Below, one piece after another: positions 34,254 through 41,951 of a stretch of 45,212 nt of DNA. The position numbers were made by a program, and so were the translations under genes. Source of the stretch: Streptacidiphilus neutrinimicus (GTDB lineage Bacteria > Actinomycetota > Actinomycetes > Streptomycetales > Streptomycetaceae); assembly GCF_000787815.1 (NCBI RefSeq), contig NZ_BBPO01000004.1, positions 118,815-164,026 of the forward strand. Direction: 5' to 3'. The notes under the pieces were generated by a model. That model worked only from the letters and a program-made list of their open reading frames with translations. It had not been told where the DNA came from and searched no databases. Position 1 is the stretch's first letter. Each line of letters starts with the position of its first letter.

Positions 34254-34874
34254 TCACCTGCCGAAGTGGCCCGGCGCCCAGCCGGAGACCAGATGGACGC
34301 CCAGCAGCGCGACCGCGAGCCCCGCGCCCAGGGCCGCCGCGAGCAGCGTCCAGCGCAGACCGCGTCCGGCCACCGCGTCGCGGCGCAGCTCCGAGCCGAG
34401 CAGCCGTGGCAGCCGCCACAGGTACACCAGCACGTGGATCCCGGCCAGGCCGACCCAGAGGACGAACGAGGCCTTGTGCAGGAACAGCACCTGGTCGGCC
34501 GTGCGGCCGCGGCCCAGCAGGGCCAGCGTGATGCCGGTGGCCAGCACGGCCGCCGACGTCAGCACCAGCAGCGGGCCGAGCAGGCGCAGCGGCATCGCGG
34601 GCGCGCCCTTGCGCCGGTAGGCGTCCGCGCCGGTGTAGTACCGGAAGGTCCGGTAGCAGGTCGAGCCGATCTTCAGCGCGACCGGGCCGGTCAGCATCAG
34701 ACCGACGAAGAAGTGCACCGTGAGCAGCTGCGTCAGCGACAGGATGGTGAATCCCTGCACGGCGAAGAGCACCAGCAGCACCGTGCCGGTGGCGGCCGTC
34801 AGCCGTTCGTTGCCCTCGGGGCCGCGCGCTCGGCGGTGCTCCTGACGGGTGGCGGCGGCGGGAGCAGTGGTCAC
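34254..34874 (-). CDS. Cytochrome b561-like four-helix membrane protein
   Basis: 206 residues from a GTG with a GGAAGGA site. Four membrane spans: ATGTVLLVLFAVQGFTIL, LTVHFFVGLMLTGPVALK, LLGPLLVLTSAAVLATGITL and a span in KASFVLWVGLAGIHVLVYLW, plus a final one (WTLLAAALGAGLAVALLGVH). Histidines in TVHFF, FLHKAS and AGIHVL are positioned to bind one or two b haems. It is the last gene of the redox array, ~120 bases after the ferredoxin gene. It probably passes electrons across or within the membrane; partners are unknown. Confidence 0.72.
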   Translation of the reverse strand: MTTAPAAATRQEHRRARGPEGNERLTAATGTVLLVLFAVQGFTILSLTQLLTVHFFVGLMLTGPVALKIGSTCYRTFRYYTGADAYRRKGAPAMPLRLLGPLLVLTSAAVLATGITLALLGRGRTADQVLFLHKASFVLWVGLAGIHVLVYLWRLPRLLGSELRRDAVAGRGLRWTLLAAALGAGLAVALLGVHLVSGWAPGHFGR

Positions 34875-34996
34875 CGTGCATCCTTCCGGGGGCGCGTGCA
34901 GCGGACCTGCGCGCAGGACTCGGACTCGTGCGGCGAGTCTGCCGGACCGGTGACTAAGAACTCGTTCAGTTCGTTCGCCGTGCACCGCCCCTGACG

Positions 34997-35221
34997 TCAG
35001 GGGCGGGCTCGCTCCAGACGCAGCGCCAGTACCGGGCAGGCGGCGACGGCGCGGCGGGCGTGCGCGGCGAGCTCGGGCGGGACGGTCGCGGAGTGGACGA
35101 TCGGGAAACCCCACTCGTCCAGCGACAGGAGCTCCGGCAGCAGCTCGGCGCAGGCCCCGTGGCCCTCGCACGCGATGCGGTCCAGACGCAGCGACTGTTC
35201 GTTCGATCGGGTCAGCGCCAT
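34997..35221 (-). CDS. Three-cysteine ferredoxin
   Basis: 74 residues. Cluster ligands are Cys18 and Cys24 in IACEGHGACAELLPELL and Cys62 in AVAACPVLAL. The spacing C-x5-C-x37-C-P is that of the small actinobacterial ferredoxins that carry one [3Fe-4S] (or incomplete [4Fe-4S]) cluster, often partners of P450s or dehydrogenases. Here it follows the NuoF-like gene by five bases, so it is most likely the electron carrier of that protein rather than of a P450. Confidence 0.85.
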   Translation of the reverse strand: MALTRSNEQSLRLDRIACEGHGACAELLPELLSLDEWGFPIVHSATVPPELAAHARRAVAACPVLALRLERARP

Positions 35222-35226
35222 GCCCG

Positions 35227-36588
35227 TCACCTCCACTCGTCCGGGCCGGGGACGGAGCCCGTCGGCACGTGCAGGACGGGCTCGTGGTGCACCGCCGGGC
35301 AGGGGCCGTGGTGCAGATGGCGCTCCACGTCCGCGGCGAAGGTGCGCAGCGCGGTCGCGGCGAAGCGGGAAGCGCCGTCCGGGTGGCGGCAGGCCCCGCG
35401 TCCCGCCAGCAGGCCGACGCGGCGCTCCAGGCGCCTCAGCCCGTCCGGGTCGAGCCGGCCGAAGGCGAGCGCGGCGAAGTCCTCCGCGACGGCCGGGAGG
35501 CCGAAGCGGCACGGACCGCACTGCTGCGCGCCGTTGCGCGCCAGGAACGCCAGCACGGACGCGGTCTCCGCGAGGCCGCAGGCGCGCTGCGGCAGCGCGA
35601 CCAGCACACCCGCGCCCGGGCCCGCGCCCAAGGCGGCGAGGTCCTGCTTGGTGAACGGCGTCGGCAGCGCCTGCTCCGCCGGGAGCCAGCTGCCGAAGAA
35701 GCCGCCGACCAGCACCGCGGACAGCGGCTCGCTCGGCCCGCCGCCGTGGGCGAGCAGGCGGCCGATCGGCGCGCCCATCGGCGCCTCGTAGACGCCGGGG
35801 TGCCGCACCGCCCCGCCGAGGGTGACCAGCGTGGTGCCGGGCGCGTCCGGGGTGCCCGCCTCGCGGTACCAGGCCGGGCCGTAGCGGGCGATCAGAGCCA
35901 GGTGCGCCAGCGTCTCGACGTTGTCGATCAGGGTCGGGCGCTTGCCGACGCCCTTCTCGAACGGGCGCGGCGGCGTGGACAGCGGCCGGGCGTCGCCGCC
36001 GTTCAGCCAGCGCACCAGCGCGCTCTCCTCGCTGGAGACGTAGTGGTGCGGCAGCTCGTGCAGGCGCACCGGCAGCGGGTCGACGCGGCGGCGCTCGCGC
36101 TCGGCCAGGGCCGCGTGCAGCTCGTGTACCTGGTGCTGCCGGGTGCGGGCCACGCACAGGTGTGCCTCGCGCGCGCCGACCGCCCGCGCGGCCAGCGCGA
36201 TCCCGTCCAGGACCAGGTGCGGCGCGAGTTCGAGCAGGGTCGCGTCCTTGGCGCTCGCGGGCTCGCTCTCCATGGCGTTGGCGACCACCACGGCCGCGCC
36301 GCGGCCGTCCGCGACGGCCTGCAGTTTGCGCGCGGTGGGGAACGCCGCGCCGCCGCGGCCGGTCAGACCGGCCTCCTCGACGGCGTTGATCAGCGGCGAC
36401 GCGTGTCCGCGGCGGGCGCGGTCGAGCGGGAGCGGGCCGTAGCGGTCCAGGTGGTCGGTCAGGTCGGCTGCCCGTCCGGTGGTGAACCAGCCCGACAGCA
36501 GCCGGGTGCCGTGCGGTCCCGGCGCGGAGCCGTCGGCGGGGACGGCGGGCATCGGCCGCGTGGACTCGTGGACGCTCTCGGCGGTCAT
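35227..36588 (-). CDS. NuoF-like flavin/Fe-S oxidoreductase subunit
   Basis: 453 residues. The FMN/NADH domain is recognised by GLTGRGGAAFPTARKLQAVA and NAMESEPASAKDATLLELAP. Then come FEKGVGKRPTLIDNVETLAH, an SLBB-like segment (LVTLGGAVRHPGVYEAPMGA) and the C-terminal N3-type Fe-S region. That region has only three of the four usual Cys: Cys357 and Cys360 in QQCGPCRFG and Cys400 in GRGACRH; the first Cys of the NuoF quartet is Ala. The start ATG overlaps the ferric-reductase-like stop (ATGA). It likely transfers electrons between a pyridine nucleotide and the ferredoxin or the membrane partner; direction is unknown. Confidence 0.85.
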   Translation of the reverse strand: MTAESVHESTRPMPAVPADGSAPGPHGTRLLSGWFTTGRAADLTDHLDRYGPLPLDRARRGHASPLINAVEEAGLTGRGGAAFPTARKLQAVADGRGAAVVVANAMESEPASAKDATLLELAPHLVLDGIALAARAVGAREAHLCVARTRQHQVHELHAALAERERRRVDPLPVRLHELPHHYVSSEESALVRWLNGGDARPLSTPPRPFEKGVGKRPTLIDNVETLAHLALIARYGPAWYREAGTPDAPGTTLVTLGGAVRHPGVYEAPMGAPIGRLLAHGGGPSEPLSAVLVGGFFGSWLPAEQALPTPFTKQDLAALGAGPGAGVLVALPQRACGLAETASVLAFLARNGAQQCGPCRFGLPAVAEDFAALAFGRLDPDGLRRLERRVGLLAGRGACRHPDGASRFAATALRTFAADVERHLHHGPCPAVHHEPVLHVPTGSVPGPDEWR

Positions 36589-37418
36589 CGGGTCGCCTCC
36601 TTCGTCGGTGTGGGCGGCGTGGCGAGCGCGGCCGTCGCTGTTCCGGGGGTGGTCGTTCCGGGCGTGGTCGTCCCGGGTGTGGTGGTTCCGGGTGTGGTGG
36701 TTTCTGGGAGCGGCGACGCCGCGGCCGGTGCCGGGCCCTCGGCGCGGTGCGACCAGCCGGGCGCCAGCGGGCCGACGTGCAGGAAGGTGACCAGCGCGAG
36801 CGGGACGGCGAGGGTGGCCGCGCCCGCCGCCACGCGGACGAGGGCGTGTCCCGGTCCGGCGCGGAACAGCCGCCACCACACGGCCAGCACGACCACGCCC
36901 AGGCAGAGCGCGTACAGGGCGAGCTGCAGGGTGTCCTTGGTGTCCGTGCCCGTGCCGGCGGCGTGGAAGACGGCGATCGGCCACGAGCCGTAGGCCAGCC
37001 AGTGGATCGCCTTCCAGCGCCGCTGCCCGATCCGCAGGCGCAGGCCGGCGGTCGCGCTGGTCAGCGTGACGGCCAGGAGCAGGTCGAAGGCGACCGTGCC
37101 GAGGCCCAGCCAGAGCGTGCGGTAGCCGGAGGTGAAGGGCACCAGCGTGATCCACCAGCCGAGGTGGACGAAGGAGTCCATGACGGCCGTGACGATGTGC
37201 AGGGCGAGGAAGACCAGCGTCAGAAACGCCAGGTTCCGGTGCAGGTTGGTGACCTCGAACCGGGCGACGGTGCGGGGCGCGTGCCGTCCGCCCACGGCGA
37301 TGCCGAGGGCGACGGTGGCCGTGAGCAGCACCAGGGCGACGGTGCCGCCCGCGCGGGTGGCGTACCAGAGCGGGCTGGGTGCGGTGCTCGCGGCGAGCAG
37401 AGCGGTGGTGGGGGTCAT
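36585..37418 (-). CDS. Ferric-reductase-like haem membrane protein with TTTPG tail
   Basis: 277 residues with six or seven spans, e.g. TVALVLLTATVALGIAVGG and AFLTLVFLALHIVTAVMDSF. His pairs in NLHRNLAFL/LALHIVTAV/SFVHLGWW and KAIHWLAYGSWPIAVFHAAG are placed as in ferric reductase-like domains binding two b haems. No NAD(P)H/FAD domain follows; the NuoF-like protein may replace it. The C-terminal ~45 residues are outside-facing or cytoplasmic Pro/Thr repeats (TTTPG five times). ATGA overlaps couple it to apbE and the NuoF-like gene. Confidence 0.8.
   Translation of the reverse strand: MTPTTALLAASTAPSPLWYATRAGGTVALVLLTATVALGIAVGGRHAPRTVARFEVTNLHRNLAFLTLVFLALHIVTAVMDSFVHLGWWITLVPFTSGYRTLWLGLGTVAFDLLLAVTLTSATAGLRLRIGQRRWKAIHWLAYGSWPIAVFHAAGTGTDTKDTLQLALYALCLGVVVLAVWWRLFRAGPGHALVRVAAGAATLAVPLALVTFLHVGPLAPGWSHRAEGPAPAAASPLPETTTPGTTTPGTTTPGTTTPGTATAALATPPTPTKEATR
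36641..36708 (-). repeat. 15-bp tandem repeat encoding TTTPG units
   Basis: Four to five copies of a 15-base unit (plus-strand form like TTCCGGGTGTGGTGG) with a few substitutions, inside the ferric-reductase-like gene. Units are in frame, so copy-number change would only lengthen or shorten the tail. Confidence 0.85.
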
Positions 37419-38434
37419 GCCGCGCCTCGCTGGTTCGGGGTGTCGGTCGGCGCGTCGGCCGGGGCGTCGTGCTCGGCGTGGTGCGGGGCCTCGCCGGGCA
37501 CGTCCTCGGGCCAGCCGCCGACGCGGAGCACGGTGCCGTCCTCGTTGACCAGGCGGGCGGGCAGGCCCGCGTGGCGGAGAGCTGTGGGGGCCTCGGGGCC
37601 GAGGATCATCGCGGCCGTGGCGGCTGTGTTCGCCGCGACGCACGAGGGCGCCGCGACGGTGACGGTACGCCAGCAGACGGCCGGGTTGCGGCCGGTGCGG
37701 GGGTCGACGATGTGGTGCAGGCGCTGCCCGCCGCGCTGCCAGGCGCGCACGGCGGAGCCGGAGGTGGCCAGGCCGCCGGTGTGCACGGCGACGACGGGGG
37801 AGTCGGGCGCGGGCGCGCGGTGGTCGTCGGCGATCGAGACACGCCAGCCGCCGGCCGGGGTCCCGCCCGCGACGGACAGGTCGCCGCCGAGGTTGACCAG
37901 CACGCCGCAGCGCAGTGCGGCGGCGATCCGTTGTGCGGCCCGGTCGGCGGCCCACGCCTTGGCGGTCGCGCCGAGGTCCAGCGCGGCCCCGGCGGGCAGG
38001 CGCACGCGCCTGCGGGCGGCGTCCCACACGACGTTCCGCCAGCCGGGCGCGGGCGAGGTCGCGGGCCCGCCGAGCTGCTCGGGGCGCAGCGAGGCGAAGG
38101 TGCGGTCGTAGCCCAGGCCGATGACGGACGCGCCGACGGTCGGGTCGACCAGGCCGCCGCTCTCCGCCGCCGCCTGCCACGCCACGTCCAGCGCCTCGGC
38201 GAGCAGCGGTCCGACGACCACGGCCGCGCCGTCGGCCGCGTTGACGCGGGACAGCTCGGAGTCGGTGCGGAACCGGCTGCAGGCGGTGTCGATCGCCGCG
38301 AGCTCGGCGTGCAGCAGGCGCAGGGCGGGCGCGAGTCGCGTCGGGTCGGTCACCAGCAGGTGGGCGGTCGTCCCGAAGACGGGGAAGCTCGCCTGGCCCG
38401 GAGGCTGGTCCTGATCATGGGAGGGGGTGCTCAT
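37415..38434 (-). CDS. apbE: FAD:protein FMN transferase (ApbE)
   Basis: 339 residues. Family motifs are AIDTACSRFRTDSELSRVNA, AALDLGATAKAWAADRAAQR, VLVNLGGDLSVAGG, LHHIVDPRTGRNP and SCVAANTAATAAMILG. ApbE covalently attaches FMN to a Thr/Ser of exported or membrane redox proteins. No FMN-binding-domain substrate is encoded nearby. No signal or lipobox is visible at the N-terminus (MSTPSHDQDQPPGQASFPVF). The usual acidic residue before the last helix (ADA) is replaced by AAN. It is ATGA-coupled on both sides. Confidence 0.9.
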   Translation of the reverse strand: MSTPSHDQDQPPGQASFPVFGTTAHLLVTDPTRLAPALRLLHAELAAIDTACSRFRTDSELSRVNAADGAAVVVGPLLAEALDVAWQAAAESGGLVDPTVGASVIGLGYDRTFASLRPEQLGGPATSPAPGWRNVVWDAARRRVRLPAGAALDLGATAKAWAADRAAQRIAAALRCGVLVNLGGDLSVAGGTPAGGWRVSIADDHRAPAPDSPVVAVHTGGLATSGSAVRAWQRGGQRLHHIVDPRTGRNPAVCWRTVTVAAPSCVAANTAATAAMILGPEAPTALRHAGLPARLVNEDGTVLRVGGWPEDVPGEAPHHAEHDAPADAPTDTPNQRGAA

Positions 38435-38886
38435 GAGCCACCCGTGGTCGTGTGGGTCGGCTGCGGCGCCGACGGGGGAGCGACGCTCGTCGGGGGCGGC
38501 GCGACGGGGGTCGGCGGGACGTAGGGCGCGGCCGAGCTGTGCACCGGCGCCGGCACCGGGGAGACGCTGTGGGTGCGCTTCGGCGTCGCCGAGTGCGTGG
38601 CCGGAGTCTGGGTGTGCGTGGGCGTCGGCTTGGGCGCGGCGGTCGCACTCGTGCTCGGGGACGCGGAGGGGGTGGCCGAGGACGTCGAGGGTGAGGGACT
38701 CGGCGTCGTCGCGGCGCCGGTCGAGCCGCCGCCCGTGGTGGAGGCCTGGGCGTAGCCCGTGGCCAGCGCGACCGAACCGACCGCGGCGGCTGCGGTCACC
38801 CAGCGCGTGGTGTTTCCGACGCGGCGTACCGACCGGTCGCGGCGGTGGGCCCGGGCGCGGGCGGCGGGCTGCTCGGGGGCGTCCAT
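38431..38886 (-). CDS. Small single-span Ser/Thr/Pro-rich membrane or exported protein
   Basis: 151 residues. After a basic leader, NTTRWVTAAAAVGSVALATG forms one span or signal sequence ending YAQAS. The rest is a low-complexity Ser/Thr/Pro stretch (TPSPSPSTSSATPSASPSTS) then His/Thr/Pro, likely outside the cell. It is coupled to apbE by ATGA and heads the electron-transfer array. A second protein of the same plan is encoded divergently at the other end of the locus (TRW...LGLGYAHA). A STGAATT sequence just after the span is loosely like an FMN-attachment site; this is speculative. Confidence 0.75.
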   Translation of the reverse strand: MDAPEQPAARARAHRRDRSVRRVGNTTRWVTAAAAVGSVALATGYAQASTTGGGSTGAATTPSPSPSTSSATPSASPSTSATAAPKPTPTHTQTPATHSATPKRTHSVSPVPAPVHSSAAPYVPPTPVAPPPTSVAPPSAPQPTHTTTGGS

Positions 38887-38959
38887 CGGGGCGTCTCCTC
38901 GGGTTCGGCGGGCGGCTACCGCACCAGCCTGCACACCCGGCACCCGGGATTTCGGTTCA

Positions 38960-38986
38960 GGAAGTCTTAAGAACCGGTAAACATCC
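38960..38986. promoter_or_regulatory. Element A, candidate response-regulator site before small-protein/apbE operon
   Basis: On the minus strand it reads GGATGTTTACCGG then TTCTTAAGACTTCC, 73 bases before the operon's first ATG and just after the sensor-kinase stop. About 22 of 28 aligned positions match element B before the other small-protein gene, in the same orientation relative to the gene. Shared bases include GGAT, TT, ACCGG, AAGAC and TTCC. Confidence 0.6.
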
Positions 38987-39001
38987 GTTTTTGTACGGAG
39001 A

Positions 39002-40483
39002 TCATCCGGTGGGCGTCCCGGTGCCACCGCCGTTCGCGCCCGAGTCGCCGCGCTCGGCCCGCTCGCCGCGTTCGCCCCGCTCGGTCCGCTCGCCGCGCGG
39101 GGGGCGGCGGTCGCGGCGGACGGGACGGGCGGTGCGTGCCTCGGAGGGGCCGGCCGGAAGGGAGAGGCGCACGGTGAGCCCGCCGCCGGGCGTCTCCTCC
39201 AGCGTCGCCTGACCGCCGTTCGCGGTGACCAGCCGGTGCACGATGGCCAGGCCGAGCCCGGTCCCGCTCTCGCGCCCCGTGTCGAAGCGCCGGAACGCCC
39301 GCTCGCGCGCGGACTCGTCCATCCCGGGCCCGTGGTCGATCACCGCGAGGGTGACCGTGCCGCCCTCCGCCGGGCGGCTGGTGCGGATCTCCACCTGGCC
39401 GCCCGCCGGGGCCGCCTCCAGCGCGTTGGCGAAGAGGTTGTCCAGCGCCTGCTCCAGATCGCCCGGCCCCATCGACGCGGTCAGCTCGGCCGGTCCGCTC
39501 GCGGTGAAGCGCACCTCGCGTTCGGCTGCCACCGGCTCCCACGCGGTGATCCGGTCGGCGACGACGCGGTCCAGGCGCACCGGGGTCGCCCGGGGCACCG
39601 AGTTCTCGGCGCGGGCGACCGCGAGCAGGCCGTCGACCATCCGGGACAGGCGCGCGATCTCCTCCTGCGCGCCCGCCAGCTCCACGGCGAGGTCGTCCTC
39701 CACGTCGGCGGCCAGCAGGTCCAGCCGCAGGCGCAGCGCGGTGAGCGGGGTGCGCAACTGGTGCGAGACGTCGGCGATCACCGCGCGGTGGCCGTGGATC
39801 AGGTTCTCGGTCCGGGCCGCCATGGCGTTGAAGGTGGCCGCGAGCCGGCGCACCTCCGGTGGGCCGTTCGTGACCGCGGCCCGCGCGCCGAGGTCGCCCT
39901 CGCCCAGCCGTGTGGCCGCGTCGTCGAGCTCGACCAGCGGTCGCCCGACCCAGCGGGCCAGCCGGGTGGCCACGAACAGGGCGGCGGCCAGCGCGCCGAG
40001 CGCGCAGAGGCTGAGCCAGCCCCAGACCGTCAGCAGCTGGTGGTTCAGGTCGTCGGTCGGCCGGGAGTAGACCAGCGCGCCTGAGGCCGGGACGGTGTCG
40101 TCGACCGGGATCGCCATGGTCAGCCACCCGTCGTTCTGCCGGGTCTGTGCCTTGCCGGTGCGGAGCACGTCCGCGACGGCGGAGGGCGGCAGGGCGGAGG
40201 CGTGGCACGGGGTGGAGAGGATCAGCGTGCCGTGCTTGTCGTAGACCAGGGCGCAGTCGCCGTGCCGGCCGGCGTTCGCGACCTGATCGGCGGCCTCGGT
40301 GTCGGGGTGGTTGTCGGAGAGGTGCTCCTCGGCGGCGGAGGCGACGGCGCGGGCACGCGCGGCGGTCTCCTCGCGGAACGAGTCGTGCTCGCGGTCGGTG
40401 ATGGAGATGCCGAGCGGCACCACGGCCAGCACCAGCAGGGCGACGATCAGCGCCCCCACGCTGAGGGCGATCCGTCGGGTCAC
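39002..40483 (-). CDS. Sensor histidine kinase
   Basis: 493 residues. First span at about residues 5-29, an extracytoplasmic sensor of ~120 residues, second span about 150-173, HAMP (RWVGRPLVELDDAATRLGEG), then HisKA with the phosphorylated His241 in VIADVSHQLRTPLTALRLRL. The ATPase part has N box QALDNLFANALEAAP, G1 VIDHGPGMDES and G2 GTGLGLAIVHRL. The C-terminal tail is an Arg/Gly/Glu repeat. The GTG start overlaps the response-regulator stop. The sensed signal is unknown; the redox operon downstream suggests a redox or metal cue. Confidence 0.92.
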   Translation of the reverse strand: MTRRIALSVGALIVALLVLAVVPLGISITDREHDSFREETAARARAVASAAEEHLSDNHPDTEAADQVANAGRHGDCALVYDKHGTLILSTPCHASALPPSAVADVLRTGKAQTRQNDGWLTMAIPVDDTVPASGALVYSRPTDDLNHQLLTVWGWLSLCALGALAAALFVATRLARWVGRPLVELDDAATRLGEGDLGARAAVTNGPPEVRRLAATFNAMAARTENLIHGHRAVIADVSHQLRTPLTALRLRLDLLAADVEDDLAVELAGAQEEIARLSRMVDGLLAVARAENSVPRATPVRLDRVVADRITAWEPVAAEREVRFTASGPAELTASMGPGDLEQALDNLFANALEAAPAGGQVEIRTSRPAEGGTVTLAVIDHGPGMDESARERAFRRFDTGRESGTGLGLAIVHRLVTANGGQATLEETPGGGLTVRLSLPAGPSEARTARPVRRDRRPPRGERTERGERGERAERGDSGANGGGTGTPTG

Positions 40484-41298
40484 GACCGGACGTCCGGCGC
40501 GGGGGAGCCGGAGCCGCGGTGCTCCTCGCCCTCGTCCTCCGCGGCCTCGTCCTCCGTGGCGTCCGCGCCCGCGGCGTCGGCGTCTGCTGCGGCGTCCGCG
40601 AGCTCGGAGAGGTCGCCCAGGCGGAAGCCGCGCCCGTAGACGGTCTCGACCAGGCCCGGCGCGCCGAGCTTGCGGCGCAGTGCGGCGATGTGGACGTCGA
40701 GCACCTTGGTCGGTCCGTACCAGTGGGCGTCCCAGGCGCGTTCGAGTATCTCCTGCCGGGTGACCACGCGGCCTGGGTCGACCGCGAGACAGTGCAGGAT
40801 GTCGAACTCCTTGGGGGTGAGCGCGGTCTCCTGGCCGCCGACGGTGACGCGCCGGGTGCGCGGGTCCACCGTGAGCGGCCCGTGCACGATCAGCTCCACG
40901 CCGCTCGGGCGGGTGCGCCGCAGCACCGCGCGCAGCCGGGCCAGCAGCTCGGCCAGGCCGAAAGGCTTGACCAGGTAGTCGTCCGCGCCCTCGTCGAGGG
41001 CGGCGACGCGGTCCGCCTCCTCACCGCGCGCGGTGACCACGATGATCGCCGCGTCGGACTGGCGGCGCATGCGGCGGCAGACCTCCACGCCGTCGACGTC
41101 GGGCAGGCCCAGGTCGAGCAGGACGACGTCGGGGACGGGCCGCGCGCCGAGCGCCTCCGCCCCCGTCCCGGCGCAGCGGACGGCGTAGCCGGCGCGGGTC
41201 AGCCCGCGCACGAGGGAGTCAGCGATGCCCTGGTCGTCCTCGACGACCAGCACGGACAGCGCGGCGCTCGCCACTGCGGTGTCGGTGACCTGTGCCAT
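40480..41298 (-). CDS. OmpR-family response regulator
   Basis: 272 residues. Receiver: VLVVEDDQGIADSLVRGL, phospho-acceptor Asp62 in VVLLDLGLPDVDGVEV, IIVVTARGEEADRVA and DDYLVKPFGLAEL. The winged-helix DNA-binding domain includes LTPKEFDILHCLAVDPGRVV and TKVLDVHIAALRRKL. An acidic tail (EDEAAEDEGEEH) follows the wing. It is the first gene of the minus-strand array, paired with the sensor kinase. It likely binds elements A and B, one of which lies 57 bases upstream of its own start. Confidence 0.93.
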   Translation of the reverse strand: MAQVTDTAVASAALSVLVVEDDQGIADSLVRGLTRAGYAVRCAGTGAEALGARPVPDVVLLDLGLPDVDGVEVCRRMRRQSDAAIIVVTARGEEADRVAALDEGADDYLVKPFGLAELLARLRAVLRRTRPSGVELIVHGPLTVDPRTRRVTVGGQETALTPKEFDILHCLAVDPGRVVTRQEILERAWDAHWYGPTKVLDVHIAALRRKLGAPGLVETVYGRGFRLGDLSELADAAADADAAGADATEDEAAEDEGEEHRGSGSPAPDVRS

Positions 41299-41354
41299 TG
41301 GCCCAGCGTAGAGCCTGACCCGAGGTGCTCCGGGCCGATGCGGGGGACGGCCCG

Positions 41355-41382
41355 GGATCTTAACCGGATTTGAAGACGTTCC
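41355..41382. promoter_or_regulatory. Element B, candidate response-regulator site in the divergent promoter
   Basis: Plus strand GGATCTTAACCGG then ATTTGAAGACGTTCC, 38 bases before the plus-strand small-protein ATG and 56 bases before the response-regulator start on the other strand. It matches element A in the orientation facing a small-protein gene, allowing one-base gaps. Confidence 0.6.
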
Positions 41383-41420
41383 GTACCGTCGGTTGACGGG
41401 GCTTCACGCACACTGGAGAC

Positions 41421-41798
41421 ATGAGCGGGAAGCCCGCCTTCCGTGCTTCCCGGCGTTCCGCGCTCCAGGGGGAGGAGGCCGCATTGTCCGCCGCCCATCC
41501 GTACCGACCGCCCGCCCCGCCCGGTCCCTCCGAGCGCCGCAGCGCCGGGCTGCTCCGCGTCCGGCGGGTGACCCGGTGGACCCTGGTCGGCTCCGCCGCC
41601 TCGGCCCTGGTGCTGGGGCTCGGCTACGCCCACGCCCTGCCCGACCTCGCCTCCCTGCTCCCGTCGCACGCCTCCGACGGCGGCGGCACCAGCGACTTCA
41701 CCGGCGGCTCCGGCGCGAACTCCGGCGGCGGGGCCCAGGCCCCCAGCCTGCCGGGCGCGGGCTCCGGCGGCAGCCACACCTCCACCGGCGCGTCCTGA
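41421..41798 (+). CDS. Small single-span Gly/Ser-rich protein, partner of the 38431-38886 gene
   Basis: 125 residues; GGAG lies five bases before the ATG. The basic leader is followed by RVTRWTLVGSAASALVLGLG and YAHALPD, the same plan as the small protein heading the apbE operon. The outside part is Gly/Ser-rich (GGTSDFTGGSGANSGGG). It lies divergent to the response-regulator gene with element B between them, so both small proteins probably answer to the same regulator. Function is unknown. A TTGACG hexamer at 41393 has no matching -10 at normal spacing. Confidence 0.72.
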   Translation: MSGKPAFRASRRSALQGEEAALSAAHPYRPPAPPGPSERRSAGLLRVRRVTRWTLVGSAASALVLGLGYAHALPDLASLLPSHASDGGGTSDFTGGSGANSGGGAQAPSLPGAGSGGSHTSTGAS

Positions 41799-41868
41799 CC
41801 CGCCGTCCGTCCACCGCGCTTCGTCCGTCCACCGCGTCTCGTCCGCCCATCGCGCTTCGTCCACCGCA
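41799..41868. repeat. Degenerate GC-rich direct repeats after the small-protein gene
   Basis: Three or four imperfect copies of a ~20-base unit of type CGTCCACCGCGCTTCGTC. No gene is seen in this stretch. Confidence 0.5.
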
Positions 41869-41880
41869 AGCCACCTCCCC

Positions 41881-41935
41881 GGCCCCGGACGGGGGCTTCG
41901 CCGCGGCAGCCCCCGGCAAAGCCCGGTCCGGGGCC
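41881..41935. terminator. Long hairpin between convergent genes
   Basis: Outer arms GGCCCCGGAC (41881-41890) and GTCCGGGGCC (41926-41935), inner arms GGGGGCT and AGCCCCC, with a side bulge. It lies between the convergent small-protein and LysR genes and can terminate both. Confidence 0.7.
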
Positions 41936-41951
41936 TCACCTTGCGGGGTCG

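Noticed and set aside
38431-38886. STGAATT in the small membrane protein as an ApbE flavinylation site
   Set aside because: Only a loose likeness to the S-G-A-T type motif in a low-complexity Ser/Thr region; not enough to annotate.
41393-41398. TTGACG as the -35 box of the 41421 gene
   Set aside because: No acceptable -10 hexamer occurs 16-19 bases downstream before the start codon.
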